From the NCBI GenBank assembly GCA_964577275.1, contig CAZNYR010000037.1:1-36973 (forward strand): DNA of 36,973 bases, given 5' to 3'. How positions within the stretch are numbered: the stretch's first letter is position 1; every line of letters begins with the position of its first letter. Origin of the DNA: UBA2561 sp964577275 (GTDB lineage Bacteria > Bacteroidota > Bacteroidia > Cytophagales > Thermoflexibacteraceae). Made by a program: the position numbers and the translations under genes. The notes under the pieces are model-generated. The model saw nothing but the letters and a program-made list of their open reading frames with translations. It made no database searches and had not been told where the DNA came from. Below are positions 16,378 through 23,781 of the stretch, one piece after another.

Positions 16378-17310
16378 TCATTCGGGGTATTCCTTATGTT
16401 GGACGATGAAGGCTTCAGGAAACCCTTTTTTTTTGATTTTTTCGACTAATTGGATAATTTCGGCTTGTTCTAAAACCCTTCCCACCGTGTATTTATAGGG
16501 AAAATTAGTATTTTCGTAGTTTTTGTGTTCATCGACTTTGAAGCCAATTTTTTTGAACATTTTGTCATTTTTTGGAATTTGATGCGCTGATGCCGCAATT
16601 TGTACTTTGTAAACCTGCACGGGATGTCTTCGCAAGCCGTACTTCATTTCTTTGGCATAGGTTCGGAATGCCCGAAAAATCGCCGAGGCGATGATATCCT
16701 GCCCATGGTCGGTATTGAGGAACTTTTCTTCGTCTGGGTGCGTCAGAAATCCACATTCGACCAGCACGCCTGCCATCGAAGTATTTTGGAGGACAAATAA
16801 ATGTCCTTTTCGGTCGTGATATGTAAAGATGCCTAACGAATTTCGTTTGGCACGCAACTCGAATTCTTCATCAATTAATTCGGAAAGTCGTTCGGTTTTT
16901 TTGAAACCTTTGGCGTGTATATGTACCTGAATACCATGCACTTCGGATTTTTCGCTGGCGTTAATGTGCAGGCTGATAAAACAATCGGCATGGTTAGATT
17001 CGGCAATATTTACGCGCTCTTCGAGCGATACATATTCATCGGTTTTTCGGGTATAAACCAACCGTAAATTTTCAAAATAATCATCCAATAACTTACCGAG
17101 TTTGAGGGCAATACGCAAATTAAGATGTTTTTCGTCCATACATTTCTCTTGGCGATGCTCGGCACCAGGGTCTTTACCGCCGTGTCCAGGGTCGATAATC
17201 AAGGTCATGGCATACGAAGTGGCGGGCTGTTGTTGAGCCTCTAACTCATTGATTATCAAGAATATACCATAAAAAAGAACTATACAAAATCGAAAACTTA
17301 TGGACATCAT
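16378..17310 (-). CDS. N-acetylmuramoyl-L-alanine amidase (Amidase_3) with C-terminal SPOR-like domain
   Basis: A 310-residue secreted zinc amidase that cuts the bond between N-acetylmuramate and L-alanine in peptidoglycan during cell separation. A signal peptide (about 1-25) ends in the NELEAQ region. The Amidase_3 domain has zinc ligand His in DPGHGGKDPGA, the KHLNLRIALKLGKLL helix, the second His in SLHINAS and the catalytic Glu in VECGFLTHPDE. The C-terminal 75 residues (VYKVQIAASAHQIP ... KYTVGRV ... GFPEAFIV) resemble a SPOR peptidoglycan-binding domain. The frame is open upstream to 17439, inside the preceding gene, but the tandem ATGs at 17310/17307 start the signal peptide. It lies 58 nt after the TPR gene and 3 nt before recF. 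Confidence 0.92.
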   Translation of the reverse strand: MMSISFRFCIVLFYGIFLIINELEAQQQPATSYAMTLIIDPGHGGKDPGAEHRQEKCMDEKHLNLRIALKLGKLLDDYFENLRLVYTRKTDEYVSLEERVNIAESNHADCFISLHINASEKSEVHGIQVHIHAKGFKKTERLSELIDEEFELRAKRNSLGIFTYHDRKGHLFVLQNTSMAGVLVECGFLTHPDEEKFLNTDHGQDIIASAIFRAFRTYAKEMKYGLRRHPVQVYKVQIAASAHQIPKNDKMFKKIGFKVDEHKNYENTNFPYKYTVGRVLEQAEIIQLVEKIKKKGFPEAFIVQHKEYPE

Positions 17311-17368
17311 GCTGTAATTTATTACGAATCTATTACCAAATGCCAAAATTACAAAAACCACCCGAATT

Positions 17369-18049
17369 TTATTGGCGTTGCAATAATTCCAGTTCGATTT
17401 TGGCGGCATTTTGTAACGAGCTGGACAAAGAAGCCACAAAATGTTTTTCGGCTTTTCGATGATGGTTGAGTTGCTTGTGTGCCAATCCCATCAAAAAATT
17501 GAAGTCTGCCACACGATTTTTGTCTGACGTAATGTTTAGGGCTTTTTCGGTGATTTTGATAACCTCCTGATATTGTTTGAGTTTGTAATGAAGCAAGGCT
17601 TTTTCAAAGAAACCCGCAGGCGATTGGGCATCAATCTGAAAAATATTTGCGATAGTTTGTAGGCAATCTGGATAGTTTTTGTCCTCGATTTGGAGATTTG
17701 AGATTTTGCAATATAATTGTATTTTTTCGTGATTTGAATTGGTTGATTTTAGCGCATAAGTCAAAATTTGAATCGTTTCAGGATGATTTCCGTGCAGTCG
17801 TTCGGATAATTTAGAAACTAAAACGTGGGCATACGCATAACTTCTATCCACCTGAAGTGCTGAGTCAATATAAATTTCTGCGCGTTCGTTTTCGTGCATT
17901 TTGAAATAGACGACCGCCACCGAAACATAATATTTGGCATCCTGATAAGCGGATGGTTTTGGGGGAGAAATTTCGCCTCCAGTCGCCTGCCCCGAAAGGC
18001 ACACAAATACTAAAAAGATATATCCAAAAAGAAAAGTATTCGATTTCAT
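17369..18049 (-). CDS. Secreted TPR-repeat protein
   Basis: A 226-residue protein with an N-terminal signal peptide (MKSNTFLFGYIFLVFVCLSG, about 1-22) followed by helical tetratricopeptide-like repeats: a unit around AKYYVSVAVVYFKMHENERAEIYIDSALQVD, another at PAGFFEKALLHYKLKQYQEVIKITEKALNI, and one at NFLMGLAHKQLNHHRKAEKHF. TPRs mediate protein contacts; no enzyme domain is present. The open frame reaches 18094, but the ATG at 18049 begins the signal peptide and is preferred. It lies 64 nt after cdsA and 58 nt before the amidase, so a periplasmic cell-wall-related role is plausible but unproven. Confidence 0.8.
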   Translation of the reverse strand: MKSNTFLFGYIFLVFVCLSGQATGGEISPPKPSAYQDAKYYVSVAVVYFKMHENERAEIYIDSALQVDRSYAYAHVLVSKLSERLHGNHPETIQILTYALKSTNSNHEKIQLYCKISNLQIEDKNYPDCLQTIANIFQIDAQSPAGFFEKALLHYKLKQYQEVIKITEKALNITSDKNRVADFNFLMGLAHKQLNHHRKAEKHFVASLSSSLQNAAKIELELLQRQ

Positions 18050-18113
18050 TATCTGATAATTTTGGGGAGAATTATGGGGCGATATAACGTTCATTTTGCA
18101 ACAAAAAACACGC

Positions 18114-18956
18114 TTAAATAAGTTTCAGAAAAGCGGTAATAAATGGTGCTGCCAATAAAAGTCCATCGAAGCGGTCAAGGAATCCGCCATGTCCTGGGAT
18201 AGTCCGTGCCGAATCTTTGATATTAATACTTCGCTTGAACATGGACTCGACCAAATCGCCATAAGTCCCTGCTACTATGATAATTACAGAAATCCCAAGC
18301 CATTCCCACTGCCGCAAATCCGTCAGCCAAAATGACTGCAATAAGCCCACACCGACCGCAAAGATACCACCGCCAATGCTTCCTTCCCATGTTTTTTTTG
18401 GGGAAATAGTTTGGAAAAGTTTATGCTTCCCAAAGTTTTTTCCAGAGAAATACGCACCCGTATCATTTGCCCACAAAATGAACAAACAACCCATAACAAT
18501 TTGCCAACTATACGAGCCATCGGGCAAAAAAATTACGGAGTTCAAAAGTGCAAACGGTACCGCCACATACAAGACACCCAAAAAAGTAAAACCAATATTA
18601 GCAAAGGGTTTCATGTCTTTGCGTTTATAGCCATACAGTTTGATAAAATAAGCACCCGAAAGCCCGACAAAAACCAAATAATAATAATTGGCTGGCAGAT
18701 TTTCTTTCTCAATAAAAAATGTAATGACATAAATAAATAACCCATTAATCGTCCCGAAAGTACGCAAAGGAAGATGAGCTTCATCCAGCTTGAGTAATTT
18801 GTAAAATTCTAATTGAGCTAATAAACAAATAATAAAAAATAAGGCAAAATAAGTCCATTCGTTCCAGTAAAGTGCATTGAGAATCACGATGATGCCAATG
18901 ACCGCCGCAATGATGCGTTGTTTGAGTTCTGAAAGGTGTTGTATCGGGTTTTTCAT
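18114..18956 (-). CDS. cdsA: Phosphatidate cytidylyltransferase (CDP-diacylglycerol synthase)
   Basis: A 280-residue inner-membrane enzyme that makes CDP-diacylglycerol from CTP and phosphatidate, the branch point for phospholipid synthesis. Eight or so hydrophobic segments span the protein. The C-terminal signature is complete: SMFKRSINIKDSARTIPGHG followed by GFLDRFDGLL, with the upstream conserved ANDTGAYFSGKNFGKHKL and SPKKTWEGSIGG stretches. The start is an ATG with a normal cytoplasmic N-terminus. It is the first gene of a long leftward series (TPR, amidase, recF, T9SS cargo, OmpA-domain protein), and a 274-bp divergent spacer separates it from the rightward sugar-nucleotide gene. Confidence 0.96.
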   Translation of the reverse strand: MKNPIQHLSELKQRIIAAVIGIIVILNALYWNEWTYFALFFIICLLAQLEFYKLLKLDEAHLPLRTFGTINGLFIYVITFFIEKENLPANYYYLVFVGLSGAYFIKLYGYKRKDMKPFANIGFTFLGVLYVAVPFALLNSVIFLPDGSYSWQIVMGCLFILWANDTGAYFSGKNFGKHKLFQTISPKKTWEGSIGGGIFAVGVGLLQSFWLTDLRQWEWLGISVIIIVAGTYGDLVESMFKRSINIKDSARTIPGHGGFLDRFDGLLLAAPFITAFLKLI

Positions 18957-19230
18957 AGTTCATTCGAGATGTAAAATCAATGTAATTTTTTGATAGTAAA
19001 CAGGTATTTTTAAGATTTTTTATTGAATTTTAGTGCGAAGAAGAGCCATCTACGTCATACAAATTAAGGATTTATTCTTGAAAAAGAAAATAAGGCGATT
19101 TTTTGTAGGGGTTCTGTGTTTCCGAGTCCGTCAGAAGCCTAAACACGCCCAATCAAAAAGGCGGTAAAAACAAAGAATTGCGTAACTTGTGCCGAATTAA
19201 AAATCAAGAGCCAAATCGTAACAGAAATCC
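18957..19230. other. Divergent promoter region, cdsA / UDP-glucuronate decarboxylase
   Basis: 274 bp of AT-rich sequence between divergent starts. Promoters for both genes must lie here, but I find no TAnnTTTG box with a convincing -33 partner; TAACTTGT at 19183-19190 is the closest rightward match. No ORF or RNA structure was recognised. Confidence 0.45.
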
Positions 19231-20163
19231 ATGAAAAAAGTATTAATCACAGGCGCAGCAGGTTTTTTGGGGTCGCATTTATGTGATCGTTTTATTGCCG
19301 AAGGATATTGGGTTATCGGCATGGATAATTTGCTGACAGGAAACTTAGAAAATATCGAACATCTCTTTCATTTAGAGCAATTTACGTTTTATCATCACGA
19401 TGTCAGTAAATTTGTTCATGTTCCTGATAAATTGGACTATATCTTACATTTTGCCTCGCCCGCCAGCCCGATTGATTACCTCAAAATGCCAATTCAGACG
19501 CTCAAAGTGGGTTCGTTAGGGACGCATAATTTGTTAGGACTTGCCAAAGCAAAAAATGCCCGTATTCTGGTGGCATCGACTTCCGAAATTTATGGCGACC
19601 CCGACATTCATCCACAGCCCGAAGAGTATTGGGGCAATGTCAATGCGGTTGGTCCTCGTGGCGTATATGACGAAGCCAAGCGTTTTCAGGAGGCAATCAC
19701 GATGGCGTATCATAATTTTCATGGATTAGAAACCCGAATCGTCCGTATTTTTAATACGTATGGCGAACGAATGCGCCTCAATGACGGGCGGGCTTTGCCT
19801 GCTTTTATGGGGCAAGCTCTTGGAGGTCAGGATATTACCGTTTTTGGAGATGGAAGCCAAACCCGTTCTTTTTGTTATGTCAGCGATTTGATTGATGGGA
19901 TTTACCGCTTGTTGTTGAGCGATTATCATTTGCCCGTGAATATCGGTAATCCTTCCGAAATCTCAATCAAACAATTTGCCGAAGAAATTGTCGAACTGAC
20001 AGGCACAAAATCCAACATTATTTACAAAAAATTACCTGTGGATGACCCCAAACAACGATGCCCTGACATTACCAAAGCGCATCAAATCTTGGGCTGGACT
20101 CCGAAGGTCGAACGAAAGGAAGGACTCCAAAAAACGCTCGCTTACTTTCGGCAAAAAGTCTGA
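19231..20163 (+). CDS. UDP-glucuronate decarboxylase (UDP-xylose synthase), SDR family
   Basis: A 310-residue extended short-chain dehydrogenase. The family oxidises and decarboxylates UDP-glucuronate to UDP-xylose, a precursor of surface polysaccharides. The NAD-binding motif is ITGAAGFLGSHL (about 6-17). The catalytic region has STSEIYGDP (Ser/Thr) and the Tyr-x3-Lys pair in GVYDEAKR. The stretch HPQPEEYWGNVNAVGPRG and RIFNTYGERMRLNDGR are nearly diagnostic for UXS enzymes rather than dTDP-glucose dehydratase or UDP-galactose epimerase. Length is that of the short bacterial type. It is monocistronic, followed 53 nt later by an intrinsic terminator. No other sugar-nucleotide genes are adjacent. 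Confidence 0.9.
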   Translation: MKKVLITGAAGFLGSHLCDRFIAEGYWVIGMDNLLTGNLENIEHLFHLEQFTFYHHDVSKFVHVPDKLDYILHFASPASPIDYLKMPIQTLKVGSLGTHNLLGLAKAKNARILVASTSEIYGDPDIHPQPEEYWGNVNAVGPRGVYDEAKRFQEAITMAYHNFHGLETRIVRIFNTYGERMRLNDGRALPAFMGQALGGQDITVFGDGSQTRSFCYVSDLIDGIYRLLLSDYHLPVNIGNPSEISIKQFAEEIVELTGTKSNIIYKKLPVDDPKQRCPDITKAHQILGWTPKVERKEGLQKTLAYFRQKV

Positions 20164-20216
20164 AAAATGAAACTATTTATATTAAATTTTATTTTTTTAT
20201 TCAAATATATTACATG

Positions 20217-20247
20217 TATCGGTTATCATCTATAACCGATATTTTTT
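20217..20247 (+). terminator. Intrinsic terminator after the UDP-glucuronate decarboxylase gene
   Basis: Perfect 10-bp stem (20217-20226 and 20232-20241), 5-nt loop, then TTTTTT at 20242-20247. Confidence 0.88.
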
Positions 20248-20304
20248 GTGCTAAAATCGTACAAAATTTTCCAAGAATTATAATCCATAAAATAACCTTT
20301 ACAC

Positions 20305-21450
20305 ATGAAATTTGGAACAAAAACCATTCACGCAGGCATCCATCCAGACCCACTCACGGGCGCAGTGATGACCCCGATTTATCAGATCTCGACCTATGCC
20401 CAAGCATCACCGGGCAAGCACAAAGGCTACGAATATGCTCGCACCCAAAACCCTACTCGGAGCGTATTAGAAACCAATTTAGCGGCACTCGAAAATGGCA
20501 AATATGGCTTTGCTTTTGCCTCTGGACTCTCGGCGATTGATGCGATTATCAAACTCCTCAAGGCAGGCGATGAGGTCATTTGTGGGAATGATTTATATGG
20601 CGGAACATACCGTATTTTTCGGAAAGTATTTGAAAAATTTGGACTAAAATTCCATTTTATTGATATGACCGAACCTCAAAATAGTACAAAATTCATTAAT
20701 GAAAATACCAAAATGATTTGGCTCGAAACACCGACCAATCCTTTGATGAATATTTTTGATATTGAAGCCATTTCCAGCATCGCCAAAGCGCATCATTTAT
20801 TGACCGCTGTGGACAATACTTTTGCTACGCCTTATCTCCAAAATCCCTTGGATTTGGGGGCGGATATTGTCGTGCATTCCGTTACCAAATATTTGGGTGG
20901 GCATTCGGATGTCATTATGGGCGCAGTCATCACAAATAATGAATCTATCGCCCAACAGATTGGTTTTTTGCAAAATTCCTGCGGTGCAGTCCCCAGTCCA
21001 AACGATTGTTTTTTGGTTTTGCGAGGCGTAAAAACCTTGCATTTACGGATGAAAGCCCACTCGGAAAATGCCCGAATTATTGCTCAATTTTTGGAACAAC
21101 ATCCCAAAGTTGGGAAGGTTTATTATCCCGGACTTGTATCGCACGCAGGGCATGAAATCGCCAAGAAACAAATGCGAGATTTTGGGGGAATGTTGTCCTT
21201 TACTTTGGTAGATGATACGATAGAAAAGTCAATCAAATTAATGGAAAAATTACAACTTTTTACCTTAGCCGAATCCTTAGGCGGAGTCGAGTCTTTGTGT
21301 GGGCATCCAGCCAGCATGACCCACGCCGCCATCCCAAAAGAAGAGCGTGAAAAAAATGGACTCAAAGATTCATTGATTCGATTAAGTATTGGTATCGAAG
21401 ACCACGAAGATTTGGTCGAGGATTTGCGTTCGGTTTTAGACCAAATTTAG
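20305..21450 (+). CDS. metB: Trans-sulfuration PLP enzyme, cystathionine gamma-synthase type
   Basis: A 381-residue Cys/Met metabolism PLP-dependent enzyme. Members join an activated homoserine ester with cysteine to give cystathionine, or cleave cystathionine. The start MKFGTKTIHAGIHPDPLTGA, substrate-binding 'YEYARTQNPTR', the PLP region 'FASGLSAI' and the aldimine lysine in HSVTKYLGGHSDV are all present. The C-terminal LAESLGGVESLCGHPASMTH is typical. Cystathionine gamma-synthase and gamma-lyase cannot be separated by eye; the symbol is therefore provisional. It is monocistronic between two terminators, and no SAM-riboswitch-like leader was seen in the 57 nt before the start. Confidence 0.88.
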   Translation: MKFGTKTIHAGIHPDPLTGAVMTPIYQISTYAQASPGKHKGYEYARTQNPTRSVLETNLAALENGKYGFAFASGLSAIDAIIKLLKAGDEVICGNDLYGGTYRIFRKVFEKFGLKFHFIDMTEPQNSTKFINENTKMIWLETPTNPLMNIFDIEAISSIAKAHHLLTAVDNTFATPYLQNPLDLGADIVVHSVTKYLGGHSDVIMGAVITNNESIAQQIGFLQNSCGAVPSPNDCFLVLRGVKTLHLRMKAHSENARIIAQFLEQHPKVGKVYYPGLVSHAGHEIAKKQMRDFGGMLSFTLVDDTIEKSIKLMEKLQLFTLAESLGGVESLCGHPASMTHAAIPKEEREKNGLKDSLIRLSIGIEDHEDLVEDLRSVLDQI

Positions 21451-21481
21451 AGTGCTGATACGCCCAAAAATTTGTTTGAAT

Positions 21482-21507
21482 CCAGTCTGATTAGGCTGGT
21501 TTTTTTA
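21482..21507 (+). terminator. Intrinsic terminator after the metB-type gene
   Basis: CCAGTC (21482-21487) and GGCTGG (21494-21499) pair with one T-G wobble around a 6-nt loop, followed by seven Ts (21500-21506). Confidence 0.8.
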
Positions 21508-21583
21508 TGTTTTTCCGAACACAAATGTATCCAAAGCGTTAGGTATAAAATTTGAAAAATATACGTCTTAAAATTACAAATTT

Positions 21584-22171
21584 ATGGAAATATCAGTCAA
21601 AAAAGATGATGTACTTTATAGTCGCATTATTGGCATCGTATCGGTTATTGTGCCTGTTTTGGTCGCAGTTTTATTGTTTTTTCCACAAACAGGAAAATTA
21701 GGCGATTTGGATGTTTCGTTTTTGCCTCATTTGATTGCCGTGATTAATTCGGCGACCGTCCTATGTTTGCTTGGGGCTTTGATAGCGGTCAAATCTCAAA
21801 AAATCCAATGGCATCGCTCATTGATGATGTCAGCTTTTGCCTTATCTGCCATTTTTTTGGTTTCGTATGTCATTTATCATTTTCAGGGTGGACATACACT
21901 TTTTGGCGATGCCAATCACGATGGCGTATTAGATAACAACGAATTGAGTGCTATCGGCTCATTGCGTTTGGTGTATCTGATTTTATTATTGAGCCATATT
22001 TTGTTATCCATAGCCGTTGTACCATTAGTGTTATTTTCGTTTTATTTTGCTTGGTCAAATCAAATTATTCGACACAAAAAATGGGTCAAATGGTCGTATC
22101 CAATTTGGTTTTATGTCGCTACAACAGGCGTAATTGTCTATTTTATGATTCGACCTTATTATGTATCCTAA
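21584..22171 (+). CDS. DUF420 membrane protein with inserted EF-hand loop
   Basis: A 195-residue protein with five predicted transmembrane helices (about 15-33, 46-68, 79-100, 127-150, 171-189). It matches DUF420, the family of CtaM-like proteins associated with cytochrome oxidase assembly: conserved His49 in PHLIAVIN, 'HRSLMMSAF', 'VIYHFQGGHTLFG', 'SHILLSIAVVPLVL' and the end WVKWSYPIWFYVATTGVIVY. Between GHTLFG and the fourth helix, where the family normally has a short loop, lies a canonical 12-residue EF-hand loop, DANHDGVLDNNE (109-120), with acidic or amide residues at positions 1, 3, 5, 9 and 12 and Gly at 6. Calcium binding in an extracytoplasmic loop is inferred. It stands alone between terminators; no oxidase genes are adjacent. 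Confidence 0.87.
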   Translation: MEISVKKDDVLYSRIIGIVSVIVPVLVAVLLFFPQTGKLGDLDVSFLPHLIAVINSATVLCLLGALIAVKSQKIQWHRSLMMSAFALSAIFLVSYVIYHFQGGHTLFGDANHDGVLDNNELSAIGSLRLVYLILLLSHILLSIAVVPLVLFSFYFAWSNQIIRHKKWVKWSYPIWFYVATTGVIVYFMIRPYYVS

Positions 22172-22197
22172 AAGGCAAGTCCCATCATTCAAGTTAC

Positions 22198-22259
22198 AAA
22201 TTGTGTTTCATAATTGTATAATAAACTCTTGATTTGCAGTAATTTATGAAACACAATTT
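22198..22259. terminator. Long-armed dyad between convergent genes
   Basis: Perfect 16-bp arms (22198-22213 and 22244-22259) separated by 30 nt, ending in T-rich sequence on both strands. It probably terminates both the DUF420 gene and moaA. The long spacer is unusual for an intrinsic terminator. Confidence 0.6.
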
Positions 22260-22297
22260 TGATTTATTTGATATTTTTAGATAAAAATATTGCTAAA

Positions 22298-23269
22298 TTA
22301 TCCGCCCAAAATGTGCATACTTTCATAAAAAGGTTCGACTTTCTGTACGGCTTGCCAGCCATCTTTGGCTTTGTGTTTTACGGCAACTATGATTGCTTTT
22401 TTGAGCATTTGGTCTGATGTATGATTTCGTAAAATATTCGTTAAATTTAAATTTTTCTGAGCATATAAGCACGTCCGCAATTCTCCTTTGGCATTCACTC
22501 GAATACGATTACAACTACCACAAAACGTGCGACTGAAGGCAGGAATAATACCAAATTTGCCGCGATAATTTTCGATTTGGTAGTAGGTTGCTGTTTCGTT
22601 TTTTGAGGCATAAGCCATCGGATACACAATGTGATTTTTTTGGATATATTCCAGTATTTTGGTGTGTGTCCAAACGGGTTTTTGGGGTTGTTTTTGTTGT
22701 CCATTGAAGGGCATTTGTTCAATGAAACGCACCTGAATTTGTGGGTTTTTCGTCAGTTCGAGCATCGGCAAAACATCACCCATATTTTGAGGCAAAACCA
22801 CCATATTGAGTTTGATATTCATCCCTTTTTCGAGTAAAAATTGTATATTTTTCCAGAAAATTTCAAATTGATTTTTGCCTCTAATCTCCTGAAAAAGAAT
22901 AGGTTGCAATGAGTCTAAACTAATCGTTAGTTCGTCAAACATGGTTGTAATTTCTTCCAAATACGGTTCGATGAGTGTCGCATTGGTTGTGATGTGCAGG
23001 CGTGGTAGATGGGCTTGGTTTTTGAGTTGGTGCATGACACTCATCAGGTTGGGGCGGGCAAAAGGCTCGCCGCCCGTTATCCGCACTTTGGTAATGCCTA
23101 ATTCCACAAAAATCCGTACCAAACGCACGATTTCGGCATCGGACAAAAGTTCTTTTTTGGGCGTAAAAACCGGATTTTTGGGCATACAATAAAAACAACG
23201 CAAATTACAAACATCCGTTACGCCAAGCCGCAAATAGGTCATTTCTCGACCAAATTTATCTTGAAGCAT
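22298..23269 (-). CDS. moaA: GTP 3',8-cyclase MoaA (molybdenum cofactor biosynthesis)
   Basis: A 323-residue radical SAM enzyme that starts molybdopterin synthesis by converting GTP to 3',8-cyclo-7,8-dihydro-GTP. The N-terminal cluster motif is CNLRCFYC (Cys21, Cys25, Cys28), followed by RITGGEPFARP. The C-terminal cluster binding the substrate is CGSCNRIRVNAKGELRTC. The protein ends in the GG dipeptide (MHILGG) that MoaA needs for its MoaC-linked step. The open frame extends to a TTG at 23284, but the ATG at 23269 begins the usual MLQDKFGREMTYLRLGVTD sequence. No other moa, mob or molybdoenzyme genes lie in this window. Confidence 0.94.
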   Translation of the reverse strand: MLQDKFGREMTYLRLGVTDVCNLRCFYCMPKNPVFTPKKELLSDAEIVRLVRIFVELGITKVRITGGEPFARPNLMSVMHQLKNQAHLPRLHITTNATLIEPYLEEITTMFDELTISLDSLQPILFQEIRGKNQFEIFWKNIQFLLEKGMNIKLNMVVLPQNMGDVLPMLELTKNPQIQVRFIEQMPFNGQQKQPQKPVWTHTKILEYIQKNHIVYPMAYASKNETATYYQIENYRGKFGIIPAFSRTFCGSCNRIRVNAKGELRTCLYAQKNLNLTNILRNHTSDQMLKKAIIVAVKHKAKDGWQAVQKVEPFYESMHILGG

Positions 23270-23781
23270 AAATTTTTGAATCAAATCTAAAACTAATACA
23301 TTATAAATAGTACGGAGTATTTAGTATCAAGTATTAAGACGATGTAATTATCTGAAAATCAAACACTAAGCTATATTTGAATCTTTATTGAGGATTAGGT
23401 GGCTTCATAGAAATTATGTTTTAATAAAAAATCTATTTTTTAACAATTTTTTTCACAAAAATACACTAATATACGACTTAGAAAATACCTAAATAATTTG
23501 GATTTAATTTTGCTGTATTTTTGCCAAAATATGAATAATCAGACAAATAAAGATAAATGATTTTCGGAAAACAAAACAATTTCCGTACTTCGCACGAATC
23601 AAGTTCATAAATAATTTTTAATGCTAAATATTCGGCATTAAAATATCGTGGTAATTCTTCTATTTTTTTATATTATCCCTAATTTATACATTACGGCAAG
23701 TATTGGTACATTACAATTACCTGATAATAAATGTACGATACAAATTGGTTTGTTCACATACTAAAAAAATTATAGTATTCT
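23270..23781. other. 512-bp AT-rich divergent intergenic region
   Basis: It lies between the divergent moaA and OmpL47-like genes. It contains one copy of a 46-bp repeat (23317-23362), a TATTTTTG box (23516-23523) with TTTG only 15 bp upstream, and a 9-bp hairpin (23616-23624 / 23635-23643). An ORF starting at 23703 is a shadow of the next gene. No RNA gene was recognised. Confidence 0.6.
23317..23362. repeat. Dispersed 46-bp repeat, copy 1
   Basis: Matches 36884-36929 at 44 of 46 positions in the same orientation. It starts with three AGTAT-like units and ends in TGAAAATCAA. Non-coding. Confidence 0.85.

Noticed and set aside
17311..17439. N-terminal extension of the amidase by 43 residues
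   Set aside because: It would overlap the TPR gene and put the signal peptide inside the chain; the ATG pair at 17310/17307 gives a normal secreted amidase.
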